Assembly: GCA_945883845.1 (NCBI GenBank)
Contig: CAMCYI010000005.1
Span: 62,001-126,000, forward strand
Source: Bacteriovorax stolpii
Lineage (GTDB): Bacteria; Bdellovibrionota; Bacteriovoracia; Bacteriovoracales; Bacteriovoracaceae
Direction: 5' to 3'
Length of the DNA stretch: 64,000 nt
The notes below the pieces were generated by a model. That model saw nothing but the letters and a program-made list of their open reading frames with translations, had not been told where the DNA came from and did not search any database. Shown in pieces: positions 26,188 to 36,141 of this stretch. The first letter of the stretch is position 1. Each line of letters starts with the position of its first letter. The position numbers were made by a program, and so were the translations under genes.

Positions 26188-27900
26188 ATGGTACACGTGC
26201 TCAGGTTAATGTTCCCATACTTACGTCCTTTTTGGAAAGAGGCCGTTTTAGCGACCCTTCTGGCCTTTCCTCTTGCCGGAATCAAGGCCTACGAAGCTTA
26301 TCTTGTTAAAGATATTTTTGATAAAGGCTTCGCGGCCGGATCTTCTTTCGAAGACGCAAGAAATCTCGGCTTGATCCTGATTGCCCTCGGGATTCTGAAC
26401 TATCCACTTCGTTACTTACATTACTTCGGTCTTCGCCAGATCGTCGACAAGTCTACCAGACGCATTCGCTCAAAGATTTATTCCAAGTTCCAGCATCTGC
26501 CTGCGAGTTATTTCTCTCAGACCAAGCAGGGAAATCTTATTTCGACCATCATGAGTGACACAATGGTGTTCTCGGAAGCCTTTAAAAACTCTCTGGAAGT
26601 TGTCCGCGAACCTATTACTGCACTTTCACTTCTTGGTGTGGCCTTTTATCATGACTGGCAATTAACCCTGATCATCTTTGCGACGGCCCCGTTTTTCATA
26701 ACGACTTTTCATTTCACCGGCAAACGCATCCGCAAATATGTTGGCCGTGCCCAGCAAGATAATGCCGAGATGACCCACATTGTTTCGGAAGCGCTTGGTG
26801 GCCAGAAAATTATCAAAGCATTTGGTCTCAAAGAGTACATCATCAACCGTTTTGAAATGAGGCAATCGAGGTTTCTTGAAAACCGCACCAAAAGTAACTC
26901 AGCTGAAGAGCATTCTCATCCATTGGTCGAATTAATCGGATCGTTTGCTTTTGCCGGCGTTTTAATTTTTGCTCATCATCGTATTCAGTCAGGTGTACTC
27001 ACGACGGGCGGATTTATTTCGTTCGTTGCTGCACTCGCGATGTTTATGGATCCTATCCGTCGCTTCAGTAAGGCGAATGCGAAACTCAACCAGGCCAAGG
27101 CAGCAGCAACAAGAATTTTTGCTCTTCTGGATGTTGAGGAAGAAAAAGAACAACACACCAAAGAGCTCACGTCGTTCCAGAATGAAATCGAATTCCGAAA
27201 TGTGTCTTTCACCTATGGTGAAGGAACTGTGTTGAAGAATTTCAATCTGAAGATTAAGAAAGGCGAAAAAATCGGTCTGGTGGGACTTTCGGGTTCTGGA
27301 AAATCGACGCTGGTTTCTCTTCTCCTGCGACTCTATCCGATCGATCAGGGAGAACTTCTCATCGATGGTGTTAACGTAGATGAATACACCCTGTCATCTG
27401 TCAGAAAGATATTTGCTCTCGTCAGCCAGGATATTTTCCTGTTCAACGATACGATCCGCGAAAATCTCACTACCGGTGACGTTCATACGGAAGAAGAGAT
27501 TAATCACGCTCTTGATATTTCCTACGCTCAAGAATTCATCAAAGACCTGCCTCAAGGTCTGATGACAACCATTGGTGATCGTGGTGTTCGTCTCTCAGGC
27601 GGTCAGTCTCAACGAATTACAATTGCACGCGCCTTTTTGAAAGATCGCGAGGTCCTTCTCTTTGATGAAGCTACCTCGGCTCTTGATAATGAATCAGAAA
27701 AAATTGTTCAGAAGGCCCTCGAGCGTGTGGCCAGTCACAAGACAGTTGTGGCGGTCGCTCACAGACTTTCTACTCTCAAAGATTACAACCGGATTGTTGT
27801 TATGAAAGACGGGTGTAAAATTGAAGAGGGAAGTCACGCAGAGCTAATTGCCATGAATGGCGAATATAGAAAACTTTTTGAGCTCTCGCAACGTGACTAA
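26188..27900 (+). CDS. msbA: MsbA-type ABC exporter (lipid A-core flippase family)
   Basis: This 570-residue half-transporter has six TM helices within residues about 1-320, then an ATPase domain with Walker A GLSGSGKST, the Q-loop VSQDIFLFN, the signature LSGGQSQRI, Walker B VLLFDEATS and the H-loop VAHRLS. Length and the N-terminal MFPYLRPFWKE sequence fit MsbA, which moves lipid A-core to the outer leaflet. Its position divergent to the heptose phosphatase gmhB agrees with an LPS role. Other type I exporters of the same fold cannot be excluded. It ends overlapping a leftward lipoprotein gene by four bases. Confidence 0.84.
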   Translation: MVHVLRLMFPYLRPFWKEAVLATLLAFPLAGIKAYEAYLVKDIFDKGFAAGSSFEDARNLGLILIALGILNYPLRYLHYFGLRQIVDKSTRRIRSKIYSKFQHLPASYFSQTKQGNLISTIMSDTMVFSEAFKNSLEVVREPITALSLLGVAFYHDWQLTLIIFATAPFFITTFHFTGKRIRKYVGRAQQDNAEMTHIVSEALGGQKIIKAFGLKEYIINRFEMRQSRFLENRTKSNSAEEHSHPLVELIGSFAFAGVLIFAHHRIQSGVLTTGGFISFVAALAMFMDPIRRFSKANAKLNQAKAAATRIFALLDVEEEKEQHTKELTSFQNEIEFRNVSFTYGEGTVLKNFNLKIKKGEKIGLVGLSGSGKSTLVSLLLRLYPIDQGELLIDGVNVDEYTLSSVRKIFALVSQDIFLFNDTIRENLTTGDVHTEEEINHALDISYAQEFIKDLPQGLMTTIGDRGVRLSGGQSQRITIARAFLKDREVLLFDEATSALDNESEKIVQKALERVASHKTVVAVAHRLSTLKDYNRIVVMKDGCKIEEGSHAELIAMNGEYRKLFELSQRD

Positions 27901-28529
27901 AAGTATTCTTCTGCTTCTTTATCTTCCATGGCCTTATCAGACTTCTCTATTTCTTCTGCTGTCTTTTCAAATGTCAGACTATTGAAAAATTCTTTTTCCT
28001 GAGAAGTAAGATCCTTGAAAGCCTTGGAAGGCGGTTTTCTTTGACTGACAGCCATCCAGACATATTTATTACCATCACTCGGCAAAATACAAATCATCCC
28101 ATTGTAATTAAGTTCCAGTTTTGATTTCTTCTCAAATCCGACCTGCTTGAAAAACATGCAGGCTGTTTTCTTGAACGGCCCGTAGAATACTCGGGTGCTT
28201 ATGATCTCCACCTTATCGTTTGCTTTTTTATTCTTCAGACTCGGTTCAAAAATTTTCTTCAGAGTTTGCGGCGACACCTGAACATACCCATCTGTCTCAA
28301 AAATGAACCCATGCCTGACCTCGGCGAGAATGGAAGCACCATCTCTTTCAGGTTCCTGTCCGAAGAGATAATAGTCCGCCTTACCCTGGTACCAGTCACC
28401 CTGAAAGGGGACCTGAAATGTAAATCCGTAGTCAGATGGAAACTTTTTTTTCGAATCAATCTTAGTCCTGGAAGTACAGCTGACAGAAAGAAAAAATATC
28501 AGCAGAAGCGGCAGGTTAATTCTTTTCAT
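27897..28529 (-). CDS. Lipoprotein of unknown function
   Basis: This 210-residue protein starts at the ATG at 28529; a longer frame from 28559 would bury the signal peptide. The signal MKRINLPLLLIFFLSVSC has a lipobox ending in cysteine 18. The mature domain has a long predicted beta region (FTFQVPFQGDWYQGKADYYLFGQE) and an acidic, glutamate-rich C-terminal tail. No family is recognised. The start overlaps the end of the short-chain dehydrogenase gene by 14 bases, so the two are coupled. Confidence 0.72.
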   Translation of the reverse strand: MKRINLPLLLIFFLSVSCTSRTKIDSKKKFPSDYGFTFQVPFQGDWYQGKADYYLFGQEPERDGASILAEVRHGFIFETDGYVQVSPQTLKKIFEPSLKNKKANDKVEIISTRVFYGPFKKTACMFFKQVGFEKKSKLELNYNGMICILPSDGNKYVWMAVSQRKPPSKAFKDLTSQEKEFFNSLTFEKTAEEIEKSDKAMEDKEAEEYF

Positions 28530-29313
28530 CGATGGCCAGCTCCATGCCGATCTTTGCAATCTGAAGGTTGATGAAGTTTGGAAGAAGTCGGGGAAGAAAA
28601 GCCTGGAACTTATTTAAAAGGCCCGGCACAACAACACGTTTTCCTCTTTTCGCTGCCTTCAGGCCGGTGGCGGCAACTTCCTCCGCAGACTGAAGAACGG
28701 AAAGTGAAGTTTTCATTTTCTGATTATTCGTCGTGAGAAAATCCGTCGCCGTTCCACCCGGACAAAGACAAGTCACAGAAACATTTGTTTTCTTCATCTC
28801 GTAATGAAAAATCTCAGAGAACACCCGGACAAAACATTTTGAACCACAATAAACTGCAAATTTTGGAATGGGCTGATAGGAAGCAACACTTGAAACATTG
28901 ATGATGGAACTCGGCTGTCCATGAGTGAGCATGTGGTTTCCAAACAGATGGCAAAGACGCGTGAGGCTCACGAGATTGAGTTCAATTGTCTGAAGGTGTT
29001 CATTCAATGGTGTTTTCAGAAATGGCCTGTAAGCTCCATTTCCTGCATTATTAATCAGGAGATCCACGGTTTTTCCATAGAGAGTTGCCGCCTGAATTAG
29101 TTTTTCCGGTGCGTCGTCTGCTGTAAGATCCACAGGGAGAATGTCCACTTCCACGTTGAATTTTTGACGGAGCTCCAATTGGAGTTTTTGCAACAACTCG
29201 ATTCTGCGGGCGACGAGGATGAGATTCACTCCCTCTGACGCTAACTGGCGAGCGAAACATTCTCCAATACCGGTTGAGGCCCCTGTCACAATTGCGCGCT
29301 TATATTTTCTCAT
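28516..29313 (-). CDS. Short-chain dehydrogenase/reductase
   Basis: This 265-residue classical SDR has the cofactor motif TGASTGIG (residues 10-17) and a basic residue pair after strand 2 (ARR) favouring NADP. NNAG, the catalytic serine in INVSS and the YxxxK pair in YCGSK are all present. The C-terminal hydrophobic segment (FLPRLLPNFINLQIAKIG) may contact membrane. This resembles the DltE/YqjQ-like and steroid/lipid-acting SDRs, but the substrate is unknown. It is followed, with overlap, by a lipoprotein gene. Confidence 0.88.
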   Translation of the reverse strand: MRKYKRAIVTGASTGIGECFARQLASEGVNLILVARRIELLQKLQLELRQKFNVEVDILPVDLTADDAPEKLIQAATLYGKTVDLLINNAGNGAYRPFLKTPLNEHLQTIELNLVSLTRLCHLFGNHMLTHGQPSSIINVSSVASYQPIPKFAVYCGSKCFVRVFSEIFHYEMKKTNVSVTCLCPGGTATDFLTTNNQKMKTSLSVLQSAEEVAATGLKAAKRGKRVVVPGLLNKFQAFLPRLLPNFINLQIAKIGMELAIDEKN

Positions 29314-29384
29314 GGAAAAACTTTATCCGAAGGACCCATCTTTGTGATAAGTTTTAGCAAAATTTTTATAGCAGGGAGTGCATA

Positions 29385-30704
29385 GTGTCAGAAGAAAATC
29401 TGAAGTCCATGGCCGATCTCGTTGCCCATTGTAAGCAGCGCGGTTTTATTTTCCAAAGCTCCGAAATTTACGGCGGCCTTGGATCATGCTGGGACATGGG
29501 GCCTCTTGGTGTTGAACTTAAAAATAATCTTAAAGCGACATGGTGGAAGGCGATGACTTTCCGTGATGACATCGACGGCATTGATGCTTCGATTCTCATG
29601 GCTCCGATGGTTTGGAAAGCTTCCGGTCACGTGGATAATTTCACGGATCCGATGGTGGACTGTAAATCTTGTAAGTCGCGTTTTCGCTCAGACAACATTG
29701 ATCTCACGGCTCCTTGTCCAGTCTGTAAGGCGAAAGATTCTTACACGGAACCAAGAAACTTCAACCTCATGTTCAAAACACAGATGGGCCCGGTTGAAGA
29801 TACATCTGCACTTGTTTATCTCCGTCCTGAAACGGCTCAGGGAATTTTCGTCAACTTCCCGAACGTTCAGCAATCCATGAGAAGAAAACTTCCTTTCGGG
29901 ATCGCCCAGATCGGAAAAGCTTTCCGTAACGAAATCACTCCAGGAAACTTCATCTTCAGAACCCGCGAGTTCGAACAGATGGAAATGCAATACTTCATCA
30001 AGCCAGGTACGCAAGCTGAAGCGATGGAGATGTGGAAAGACCTTCGCTGGAAGTGGCATTTAAATAACGGTCTTCGCGCTGAAAAACTTCAGTGGAAGAA
30101 ACACGAGTCTCTCGCTCACTACGCAGACGCTGCGTTTGACATCGAGTATGAATTTGCTCACGGATGGGGAGAGATGGAAGGAATTCACTCTCGTACAGAC
30201 TTCGATCTAAAGCAACACGAAGAGTACTCGAAGAAAAACCTTCACTATACGGACCAGATGGATGGGAACAAAAAATACATTCCATTCGTCCTTGAAACTT
30301 CTGTGGGATGTGATCGCTGCATGCTCGCTCTCATGAGTGATGCCTACAGAACTGAATTCCCGGGTGATCCAGAGAAAGAAAGAACTGTGATGAAATTTAA
30401 ACCGTCCCTTGCTCCGATCAAGGTTGCTGTTCTTCCGCTCATGAAGAAAGGCGATATGGAGGAGACGGCAACCAAACTTCTTCGCGAACTCCAGAAAGAT
30501 TACAAATGTGAATACGATACTGCTGGTTCAATCGGTAAACGATACCGGCGTCACGACGAAATCGGAACTCCAGCGTGTATCACTGTTGACTTCGACACTG
30601 CGACTGACAATGCCGTTACGATCCGTGACCGCGATACGATGGTTCAGGAAAGAATTTCCCTTGATAAAGTTCAGGCATACATCAAAGAAAAATTTTCACT
30701 ATAA
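29385..30704 (+). CDS. glyQS: Glycyl-tRNA synthetase (single-chain dimeric type)
   Basis: This 439-residue class II synthetase starts at GTG (29385), six bases after AGGGAG. Landmarks are [17 protein letters not shown], a zinc-like CXXC pair (CKSCKSRF...CPVC), motif 2 [20 protein letters not shown] and motif 3 [14 protein letters not shown]-terminal anticodon-binding domain covers about 340-439. It is the archaeal/bacillar alpha2 type and not the alpha2beta2 GlyQ/GlyS pair. ppdK follows after a short gap. Confidence 0.96.
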   Translation: MSEENLKSMADLVAHCKQRGFIFQSSEIYGGLGSCWDMGPLGVELKNNLKATWWKAMTFRDDIDGIDASILMAPMVWKASGHVDNFTDPMVDCKSCKSRFRSDNIDLTAPCPVCKAKDSYTEPRNFNLMFKTQMGPVEDTSALVYLRPETAQGIFVNFPNVQQSMRRKLPFGIAQIGKAFRNEITPGNFIFRTREFEQMEMQYFIKPGTQAEAMEMWKDLRWKWHLNNGLRAEKLQWKKHESLAHYADAAFDIEYEFAHGWGEMEGIHSRTDFDLKQHEEYSKKNLHYTDQMDGNKKYIPFVLETSVGCDRCMLALMSDAYRTEFPGDPEKERTVMKFKPSLAPIKVAVLPLMKKGDMEETATKLLRELQKDYKCEYDTAGSIGKRYRRHDEIGTPACITVDFDTATDNAVTIRDRDTMVQERISLDKVQAYIKEKFSL

Positions 30705-30719
30705 GTGAAAGGGGCTCAC

Positions 30720-33377
30720 ATGAAAAAATGGGTTTATAAATTCTCCAGTGAACTGACCGATGGAAACAAAGATTTAAAGGCCCTCCTCGGTGGTAAAGGT
30801 GCAAACCTCGCTGAGATGTGCTCGATGAAGCTTTCTGTTCCAGCAGGTTTTACAGTCACGACTGAGGCCTGTCTCGATTACTACAAGACGAACAAAGAAA
30901 TCTCTCCGGAAATCCGCTCTCAGGTGACAGAAGCCCTTCAGTGGGTGGAAAAACTTACCAACAAGAAATTCGGTGACGTTGAAAATCCACTTTTGTTTTC
31001 TGTCCGCTCTGGAGCGAGAGCTTCGATGCCGGGGATGATGGACACCGTCCTGAACCTCGGACTCAATGATAAAACAGTCATCGGCATGGCCAAAAAAACG
31101 AATAACCCAAGATTCGCATGGGACTCTTACCGCCGCTTTATCCAGATGTACTCCAACGTTGTTCTCGGAATCAATACATCGATTCTTGAATCCAACATGG
31201 AAGACCTGAAAGAAGCCCGTGGAGTTCATGAAGATACAGCTCTCACTGCCAAAGACCTCGAAGAACTTGTCGGCGTTTATAAATCGGTGATCCTCGAAGA
31301 TCACGGAATTGTATTCCCTCAGGACCCCGTCGAGCAGTTGTGGAAAGCCATCGCTGCCGTCTTCGGTTCATGGAACAACAATCGTGCGACGAAGTACCGC
31401 GAGATGAATAACATTCCTCATGATTGGGGAACGGCCGTTAACATCCAGTCGATGGTGTTCGGAAACATGGGTGATACTTGTGCCACTGGTGTTTGTTTCA
31501 CACGAGACCCTTCAACGGGCGAGAAGAAATTCTTCGGTGAGTTCCTTGTGAACGCGCAGGGTGAAGACGTTGTAGCCGGAATCAGAACTCCGCAGCCAAT
31601 CAACAACGAATCGAAGATGGAATCCAACAAGCACCATAAGACTCTCGAGGAAGTTATGCCTAAAGCATACGCCGATCTCGTCGAAGATTATAAAATGCTC
31701 GAGAACCATTACAAAGATATGCAGGACATTGAGTTCACGATCGAGAATGGAAAGCTCTACATTCTCCAGACAAGAAATGCGAAACGCACGGTCAACGCTT
31801 CACTTAAAGTGGCAGTGGATCTCGTCGCTGAAAAAATGATCACGACAAACGAAGCGATCATGCGCATTTCTCCTGAAGACCTGAACCAGCTCCTTCACCC
31901 TCGTCTCGATCCGAAAGCGAAGAAAAATATTATTGCCACTGGTCTCCCTGCCTCTCCGGGCGCAGCTTCGGGCCAGATGGTGTTCACGTCTCATGCTGCA
32001 GAAGAGTGGCATAAGGCTGGCAAAAAAGTCGTTCTCGTTCGTGCTGAGACATCTCCTGAAGATATCGGCGGAATGGTTGCCTCTACTGGTATTCTCACAG
32101 CACGCGGAGGGATGACGTCTCACGCTGCAGTGGTTGCCCGTGGAATGGGGAAACCATGTGTCGCCGGTTGTACGGCACTTGTTATCAGCGAGCGTGATAA
32201 AACTCTCACAGTGAAAGGCAAAACTTATAAAGAAGGTGATTTCATCACGTTCGACGGTGCCAACGGAGAAGTCTACGAAGGGATCGTTCCGACAATTGAA
32301 GCGACAATTACTGCTGACTTTGCGACGTTCATGAAATGGGCAGATGCTATCCGTAAGTTAAGAGTCCGCACGAACGCAGATACACCTGAGGATGCAAAAA
32401 CCGCGATTGAATTTGGCGCTGAAGGCATTGGCCTCTGCCGTACTGAGCACATGTTTTTTGCTCCGGAGAGAATCCTCGCCGTTCGCGAAATGATCTTTGC
32501 TGAAAACGAAATGGCCCGCAAGAAAGCTCTCGATAAACTTCTTCCGTTCCAGCGCGAAGATTTCAGCGGCATCTTCCGTGAGATGAATGGCCTTCCGGTC
32601 AATATCCGCCTTCTCGATCCACCTCTTCACGAGTTCCTTCCGCACTCTGAAAAAGACCAGACCGAACTCGGCCAAGTTCTCGGACTCTCGCTCAAACAGA
32701 TTAAGGAAAGAAATGATTCTCTCCACGAATTCAATCCGATGCTCGGCCACCGCGGCTGTCGTCTCGCGATCACGTATCCTGAGATCTACATCATGCAGGT
32801 TCGGGCGATCATTGAAGCTGCAGTAGAATCTGATAAGAAAGGAATTAAAGTATTCCCTGAGATCATGATTCCTCTCACCTCTGAGCTGCGCGAATATTCT
32901 GTTATTCAGAGCGAGTGCAAGGCTGAGATTGAAAAAGTCTTCAAAGAAAAAAATCACACTGTTAAATATAAGATGGGAACCATGCTTGAGCTTCCACGCG
33001 CTTGTATCATGGCCGGGGAAATTGCCCGTGAGTCTGAATTCTTCTCGTTTGGGACGAACGATCTTACGCAAACTACATTCGGTTTATCACGTGATGATGC
33101 TGGTAAATTCCTCCCGAGTTACACGGCCCGAGGAATTTATCCGCGTGATCCTTTTGTTTCCATCGATCAGCCAGGTGTGGGCTTTCTCATGAAGCACGCA
33201 GTTGCTGAAGGTAAGAAAACAAATGCTCATATCCACGTTGGTATCTGCGGAGAGCACGGTGGAGAACCTCATTCAGTTGAGTTCTGCCACAACATTGGTC
33301 TTGATTACGTGAGCTGCTCTCCGTTCCGCGTGCCGATCGCGCGTCTTGCTGCTGCTCAGGCCGTACTTAGAACTTAA
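30720..33377 (+). CDS. ppdK: Pyruvate, phosphate dikinase
   Basis: This 885-residue enzyme interconverts pyruvate, ATP and Pi with PEP, AMP and PPi. The ATG at 30720, behind AGGGG, is preferred to an in-frame GTG at 30705. Visible are the N-terminal ATP-grasp loop (GGKGANLAEM), RSGARASMPGMMDTVLNLG and the swivelling phosphohistidine motif GGMTSHAAVVARGMGKPCV. The PEP/pyruvate barrel (GIGLCRTEHMFF, MLGHRGCRLAITYPEI, SFGTNDLTQTTFG) follows, and GICGEHGG lies near the C-terminus. It can serve gluconeogenesis or PPi-driven glycolysis. It probably shares a transcript with glyQS. Confidence 0.96.
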   Translation: MKKWVYKFSSELTDGNKDLKALLGGKGANLAEMCSMKLSVPAGFTVTTEACLDYYKTNKEISPEIRSQVTEALQWVEKLTNKKFGDVENPLLFSVRSGARASMPGMMDTVLNLGLNDKTVIGMAKKTNNPRFAWDSYRRFIQMYSNVVLGINTSILESNMEDLKEARGVHEDTALTAKDLEELVGVYKSVILEDHGIVFPQDPVEQLWKAIAAVFGSWNNNRATKYREMNNIPHDWGTAVNIQSMVFGNMGDTCATGVCFTRDPSTGEKKFFGEFLVNAQGEDVVAGIRTPQPINNESKMESNKHHKTLEEVMPKAYADLVEDYKMLENHYKDMQDIEFTIENGKLYILQTRNAKRTVNASLKVAVDLVAEKMITTNEAIMRISPEDLNQLLHPRLDPKAKKNIIATGLPASPGAASGQMVFTSHAAEEWHKAGKKVVLVRAETSPEDIGGMVASTGILTARGGMTSHAAVVARGMGKPCVAGCTALVISERDKTLTVKGKTYKEGDFITFDGANGEVYEGIVPTIEATITADFATFMKWADAIRKLRVRTNADTPEDAKTAIEFGAEGIGLCRTEHMFFAPERILAVREMIFAENEMARKKALDKLLPFQREDFSGIFREMNGLPVNIRLLDPPLHEFLPHSEKDQTELGQVLGLSLKQIKERNDSLHEFNPMLGHRGCRLAITYPEIYIMQVRAIIEAAVESDKKGIKVFPEIMIPLTSELREYSVIQSECKAEIEKVFKEKNHTVKYKMGTMLELPRACIMAGEIARESEFFSFGTNDLTQTTFGLSRDDAGKFLPSYTARGIYPRDPFVSIDQPGVGFLMKHAVAEGKKTNAHIHVGICGEHGGEPHSVEFCHNIGLDYVSCSPFRVPIARLAAAQAVLRT

Positions 33378-33394
33378 TTCCAGGACTGGAGACG

Positions 33395-34303
33395 ATGAAA
33401 AATCTTATTCACATCGTCTCCACCCTTTTACCTCACGGCCCATTTGATGTGGTAGGTGTTGGTGTCATCGATTTCAAAAAGAAAACTTACGAAGCGTTTG
33501 AGGCCAACACTTTCGAAGGAAGTGTCCAGTTCAAGTCTGAGCCCACAAATTATTTCGACCTCGCGAGTGTCACTAAAACTCTCACCAATGCTCTTGGATA
33601 TTTTCTCAAACCAGATGACTTCACTCCGGACATGCTCTTGTGTCTCTCCCATCGCGGGGGATTACCTTCGTGGGGCCTTCTTCCTGACAAAGGCTGGAAA
33701 GAGCAGATCCTGAGCTATCCTGTTAAAGAAAGCGAAACTCTCTATTCAGATTTTTCTCCACTGCGAGTTCAGCTTGAGTTCAATAAAAATAACGATCTCA
33801 AAAAACTTTGTCAGACAGTTTGGGACAAAGAAACGATGAACTGGCTCGATCTTCCATTTTACTATCCGACAGCACAGACGGGTTACAAAAACCAGAAGCC
33901 TAACTACGGCGAAGTCCATGATCCGAACGCGTGGACCATCCGCGAGTTCTGCGCACACGCGGGATTGTTTTCAACGGTTGATGGTCTTTGCCGGACGTAC
34001 CTGAACTATCAGGACAAGACTGATTTCATTTCCAAAGTTTCCAATGATCTTAAAACTCACAAGCACAGGTTTTCCTACGGCTGGGACCGGGTAGAAAATC
34101 CGGACGCGACCCTAGCAGGAAAAGGGTGTTCCGCACTCACTTTCGGCCATCTCGGGTTCACCGGTACTTCCATCTGGATTGACGCTGAAAAAATGAAGGG
34201 TCACGTGATCCTCACCAACGCCACCAAATATCACTGGTTTGATAAGGCCGTTCTCAATGATCTTCGCCGCGCGATTGGCGAGGAAGTCTGGAAGTCTGTC
34301 TAA
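33395..34303 (+). CDS. Beta-lactamase-family (S12) serine hydrolase, cytosolic
   Basis: This 302-residue protein lacks a signal peptide. It shows a nucleophile motif SVTK (in DLASVTKTL, about residues 58-61), a YSD triplet that may replace YxN, and the C-terminal FGHLGFTGTSIWID box typical of the S12 beta-lactamase/esterase clade. It is shorter than class C beta-lactamases. A peptidase or esterase acting on small substrates is plausible; antibiotic hydrolysis is not indicated. It follows ppdK after 17 bases with a TGGAG site. Confidence 0.78.
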   Translation: MKNLIHIVSTLLPHGPFDVVGVGVIDFKKKTYEAFEANTFEGSVQFKSEPTNYFDLASVTKTLTNALGYFLKPDDFTPDMLLCLSHRGGLPSWGLLPDKGWKEQILSYPVKESETLYSDFSPLRVQLEFNKNNDLKKLCQTVWDKETMNWLDLPFYYPTAQTGYKNQKPNYGEVHDPNAWTIREFCAHAGLFSTVDGLCRTYLNYQDKTDFISKVSNDLKTHKHRFSYGWDRVENPDATLAGKGCSALTFGHLGFTGTSIWIDAEKMKGHVILTNATKYHWFDKAVLNDLRRAIGEEVWKSV

Positions 34304-34392
34304 TTTTTAAACACCATCAGTACATCCTTCAGGGTCCTATTGGGTAAAGAGCTAAACCAATAGAAAATGGTTAAAACCAACCTTGGATTTCT

Positions 34393-35298
34393 ATGTTTAA
34401 AAGAATTGCCCTTCTCACACTTGCAGTATTTTCCCTGACTGCTTCTGCAGCTCCGAATGACGGAGTCATTGATATCTTCGCTTCAATTCCTTTCGTCAGA
34501 GGAGCTGACGCCTGCAAGTTCAGTAATTCTTATGGGCAGACCCGTACGCAAAATTTAAATCAGATGGTCAGTCTGGCCGAACGACTCCTCCAGTCCGGAA
34601 TGAAATCAAGCGATGTCGTACCTGCTCTGATCACGTTCAATAATCTCTATGACAGGAATCAGGGACTCGCTCAGATGAACCTGGACGTCACCCTGGAATC
34701 ATCGCTCAAGGCCTACTTCGATGACTACTACCGTGATCTCACTCCGAAGCGGAAGAAAGTGAGCTTCACGCATCTTGATGATCTTAAAGCTCAGCCACTT
34801 TCAAAACTCGATTACATTGCTTACGGAACTTATACTCTGGCCCCTTCGTGCAAAGGCAATATTTCTGTCACTCTTCACCTGATCAAAAAATCAGGCAGAA
34901 GCGAATCCTATTCTGCAATTGGTAACGTCGATACCGTCATGAGCCAGATTGCTGCAAAAATGTTTACTGAATATCAGCGTACAAAGTTTCCCAACAGCCT
35001 TCGCATCGGAAATAAAATGCTCACCATCGTGGGCGGCTTAAATGGTTCTGTAGATCAGGTCTCTGACCCGACTCTGGCCGAAGAAGCTTGTGCCATGCTC
35101 GATGCCCGCCTTCCGACCCGCCTTGAGATGGAACTGATCGATAGCTACGGAGATTGGTCAGGTGGAATCAGTCTTGGTACAGCAGTCTGGGCATATCCTG
35201 GCGGGAAAGTTTACGCTGCCGAACTTCGCAATCCGACTCCGATCCGAAATACATGGGAAGTGAATGACCACTCCTTTAAATACTACTGTGTGAAATAA
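34393..35298 (+). CDS. Exported protein of unknown function
   Basis: This 301-residue protein has a signal peptide (MFKRIALLTLAVFSLTASA). The mature part is soluble, with four or five cysteines that could form disulfides (C41, C153, C234 region, C299). Residues about 125-200 (LDYIAYGTYTLAPSCKGNISVTLHLI) look like a beta sheet with repeated alternation and resemble CsgG-like or TolB-like sensing folds only in outline. The family is not recognised. It directly abuts the App1-type gene, whose ATG follows the stop with no spacer, so the two proteins are likely made together. Confidence 0.65.
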   Translation: MFKRIALLTLAVFSLTASAAPNDGVIDIFASIPFVRGADACKFSNSYGQTRTQNLNQMVSLAERLLQSGMKSSDVVPALITFNNLYDRNQGLAQMNLDVTLESSLKAYFDDYYRDLTPKRKKVSFTHLDDLKAQPLSKLDYIAYGTYTLAPSCKGNISVTLHLIKKSGRSESYSAIGNVDTVMSQIAAKMFTEYQRTKFPNSLRIGNKMLTIVGGLNGSVDQVSDPTLAEEACAMLDARLPTRLEMELIDSYGDWSGGISLGTAVWAYPGGKVYAAELRNPTPIRNTWEVNDHSFKYYCVK

Positions 35299-36066
35299 AT
35301 GAAAAAACTAATTCCGCTTTTACTTACCGTCCTTTCTTTGTCGGCACAGGCAACTGTCTCGATCATCTCGGACCTTGATGACACGATCAAGATCACGAAT
35401 GCCGCTGACATAAAGGAAGCGACGATTAACGGGTTCTTCACGGCCTCAATCTACTCAGGTATGGACGTGTTCCTGCAAGAGTCAGAGAAGTTTGAACCCA
35501 AGGTCCTTCACGTCGTAAGTGCTGCACCCACTTTCCTCAAACCCCGCGTGAAGAGCATCCTTCACAAATATCAGATTCCTTTCCAATCCGTGACGGTGAG
35601 AAACGTTCTTAAGGAAAATGTTGAAGTCTATAAACTCCGTGTGATCAGAGAGCTCATTAACGCTAGTTCCGATAACTTCATCCTCTTGGGTGATGACGTA
35701 GATCATGATCCGCAGATCTATGACGAGATTAAGAAGGCATTCCCGGACCGGATCTCCGGCGTTTATATTCACGTCGTAAAAGGTAAGGAATTACCTTCGA
35801 CCTCGACGGCCTATTTCACAACTTTTGATCTTGCTCTGAAAGAGCGTCTGGCCGGCCGGTTGTCGTACGAATCCGTCGCCAAGGTCGCAGAAAAGATCCT
35901 TAGTCAGCCTAAGTTTCAGAGAATCATTCCAGGTTTCGCAGTTTGTCCCACGGATGCGTCTGCCTGGAGCTGGCAGCAGTCCACCGAAGCGGCTGAGCTC
36001 GCGAAGAAAATATCTGACAACATCGTCTCGTCTTGCCGCGGCCGAAAGGGCAAGGGAGCAGAATAG
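35299..36066 (+). CDS. Exported App1-type (DUF2183) phosphatase
   Basis: This 255-residue protein has a signal peptide (MKKLIPLLLTVLSLSAQA) and then a HAD-like phosphatase domain with the nucleophile motif SDLDDTIK (about 24-31) and the acidic site LLGDDVDHDPQIY (about 133-145). App1/DUF2183 enzymes include eukaryotic phosphatidate phosphatases; a periplasmic phospholipid or phosphate-ester substrate is inferred. Its ATG immediately follows the stop of the upstream exported protein without its own ribosome binding site, which indicates coupling. Confidence 0.83.
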   Translation: MKKLIPLLLTVLSLSAQATVSIISDLDDTIKITNAADIKEATINGFFTASIYSGMDVFLQESEKFEPKVLHVVSAAPTFLKPRVKSILHKYQIPFQSVTVRNVLKENVEVYKLRVIRELINASSDNFILLGDDVDHDPQIYDEIKKAFPDRISGVYIHVVKGKELPSTSTAYFTTFDLALKERLAGRLSYESVAKVAEKILSQPKFQRIIPGFAVCPTDASAWSWQQSTEAAELAKKISDNIVSSCRGRKGKGAE

Positions 36067-36141
36067 TCAGGTATATATTCCTGCAAAGTTTCCTGCTCTT
36101 ACGTTAAAATTGTAAGATCGAAATCTTTGCCAAGGAATGCC

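Noticed and set aside
32358..33071. A 237-codon open frame opposite ppdK
   Set aside because: It lies antisense inside the conserved PEP-binding barrel of PPDK and has unnatural arginine/phenylalanine-rich composition.
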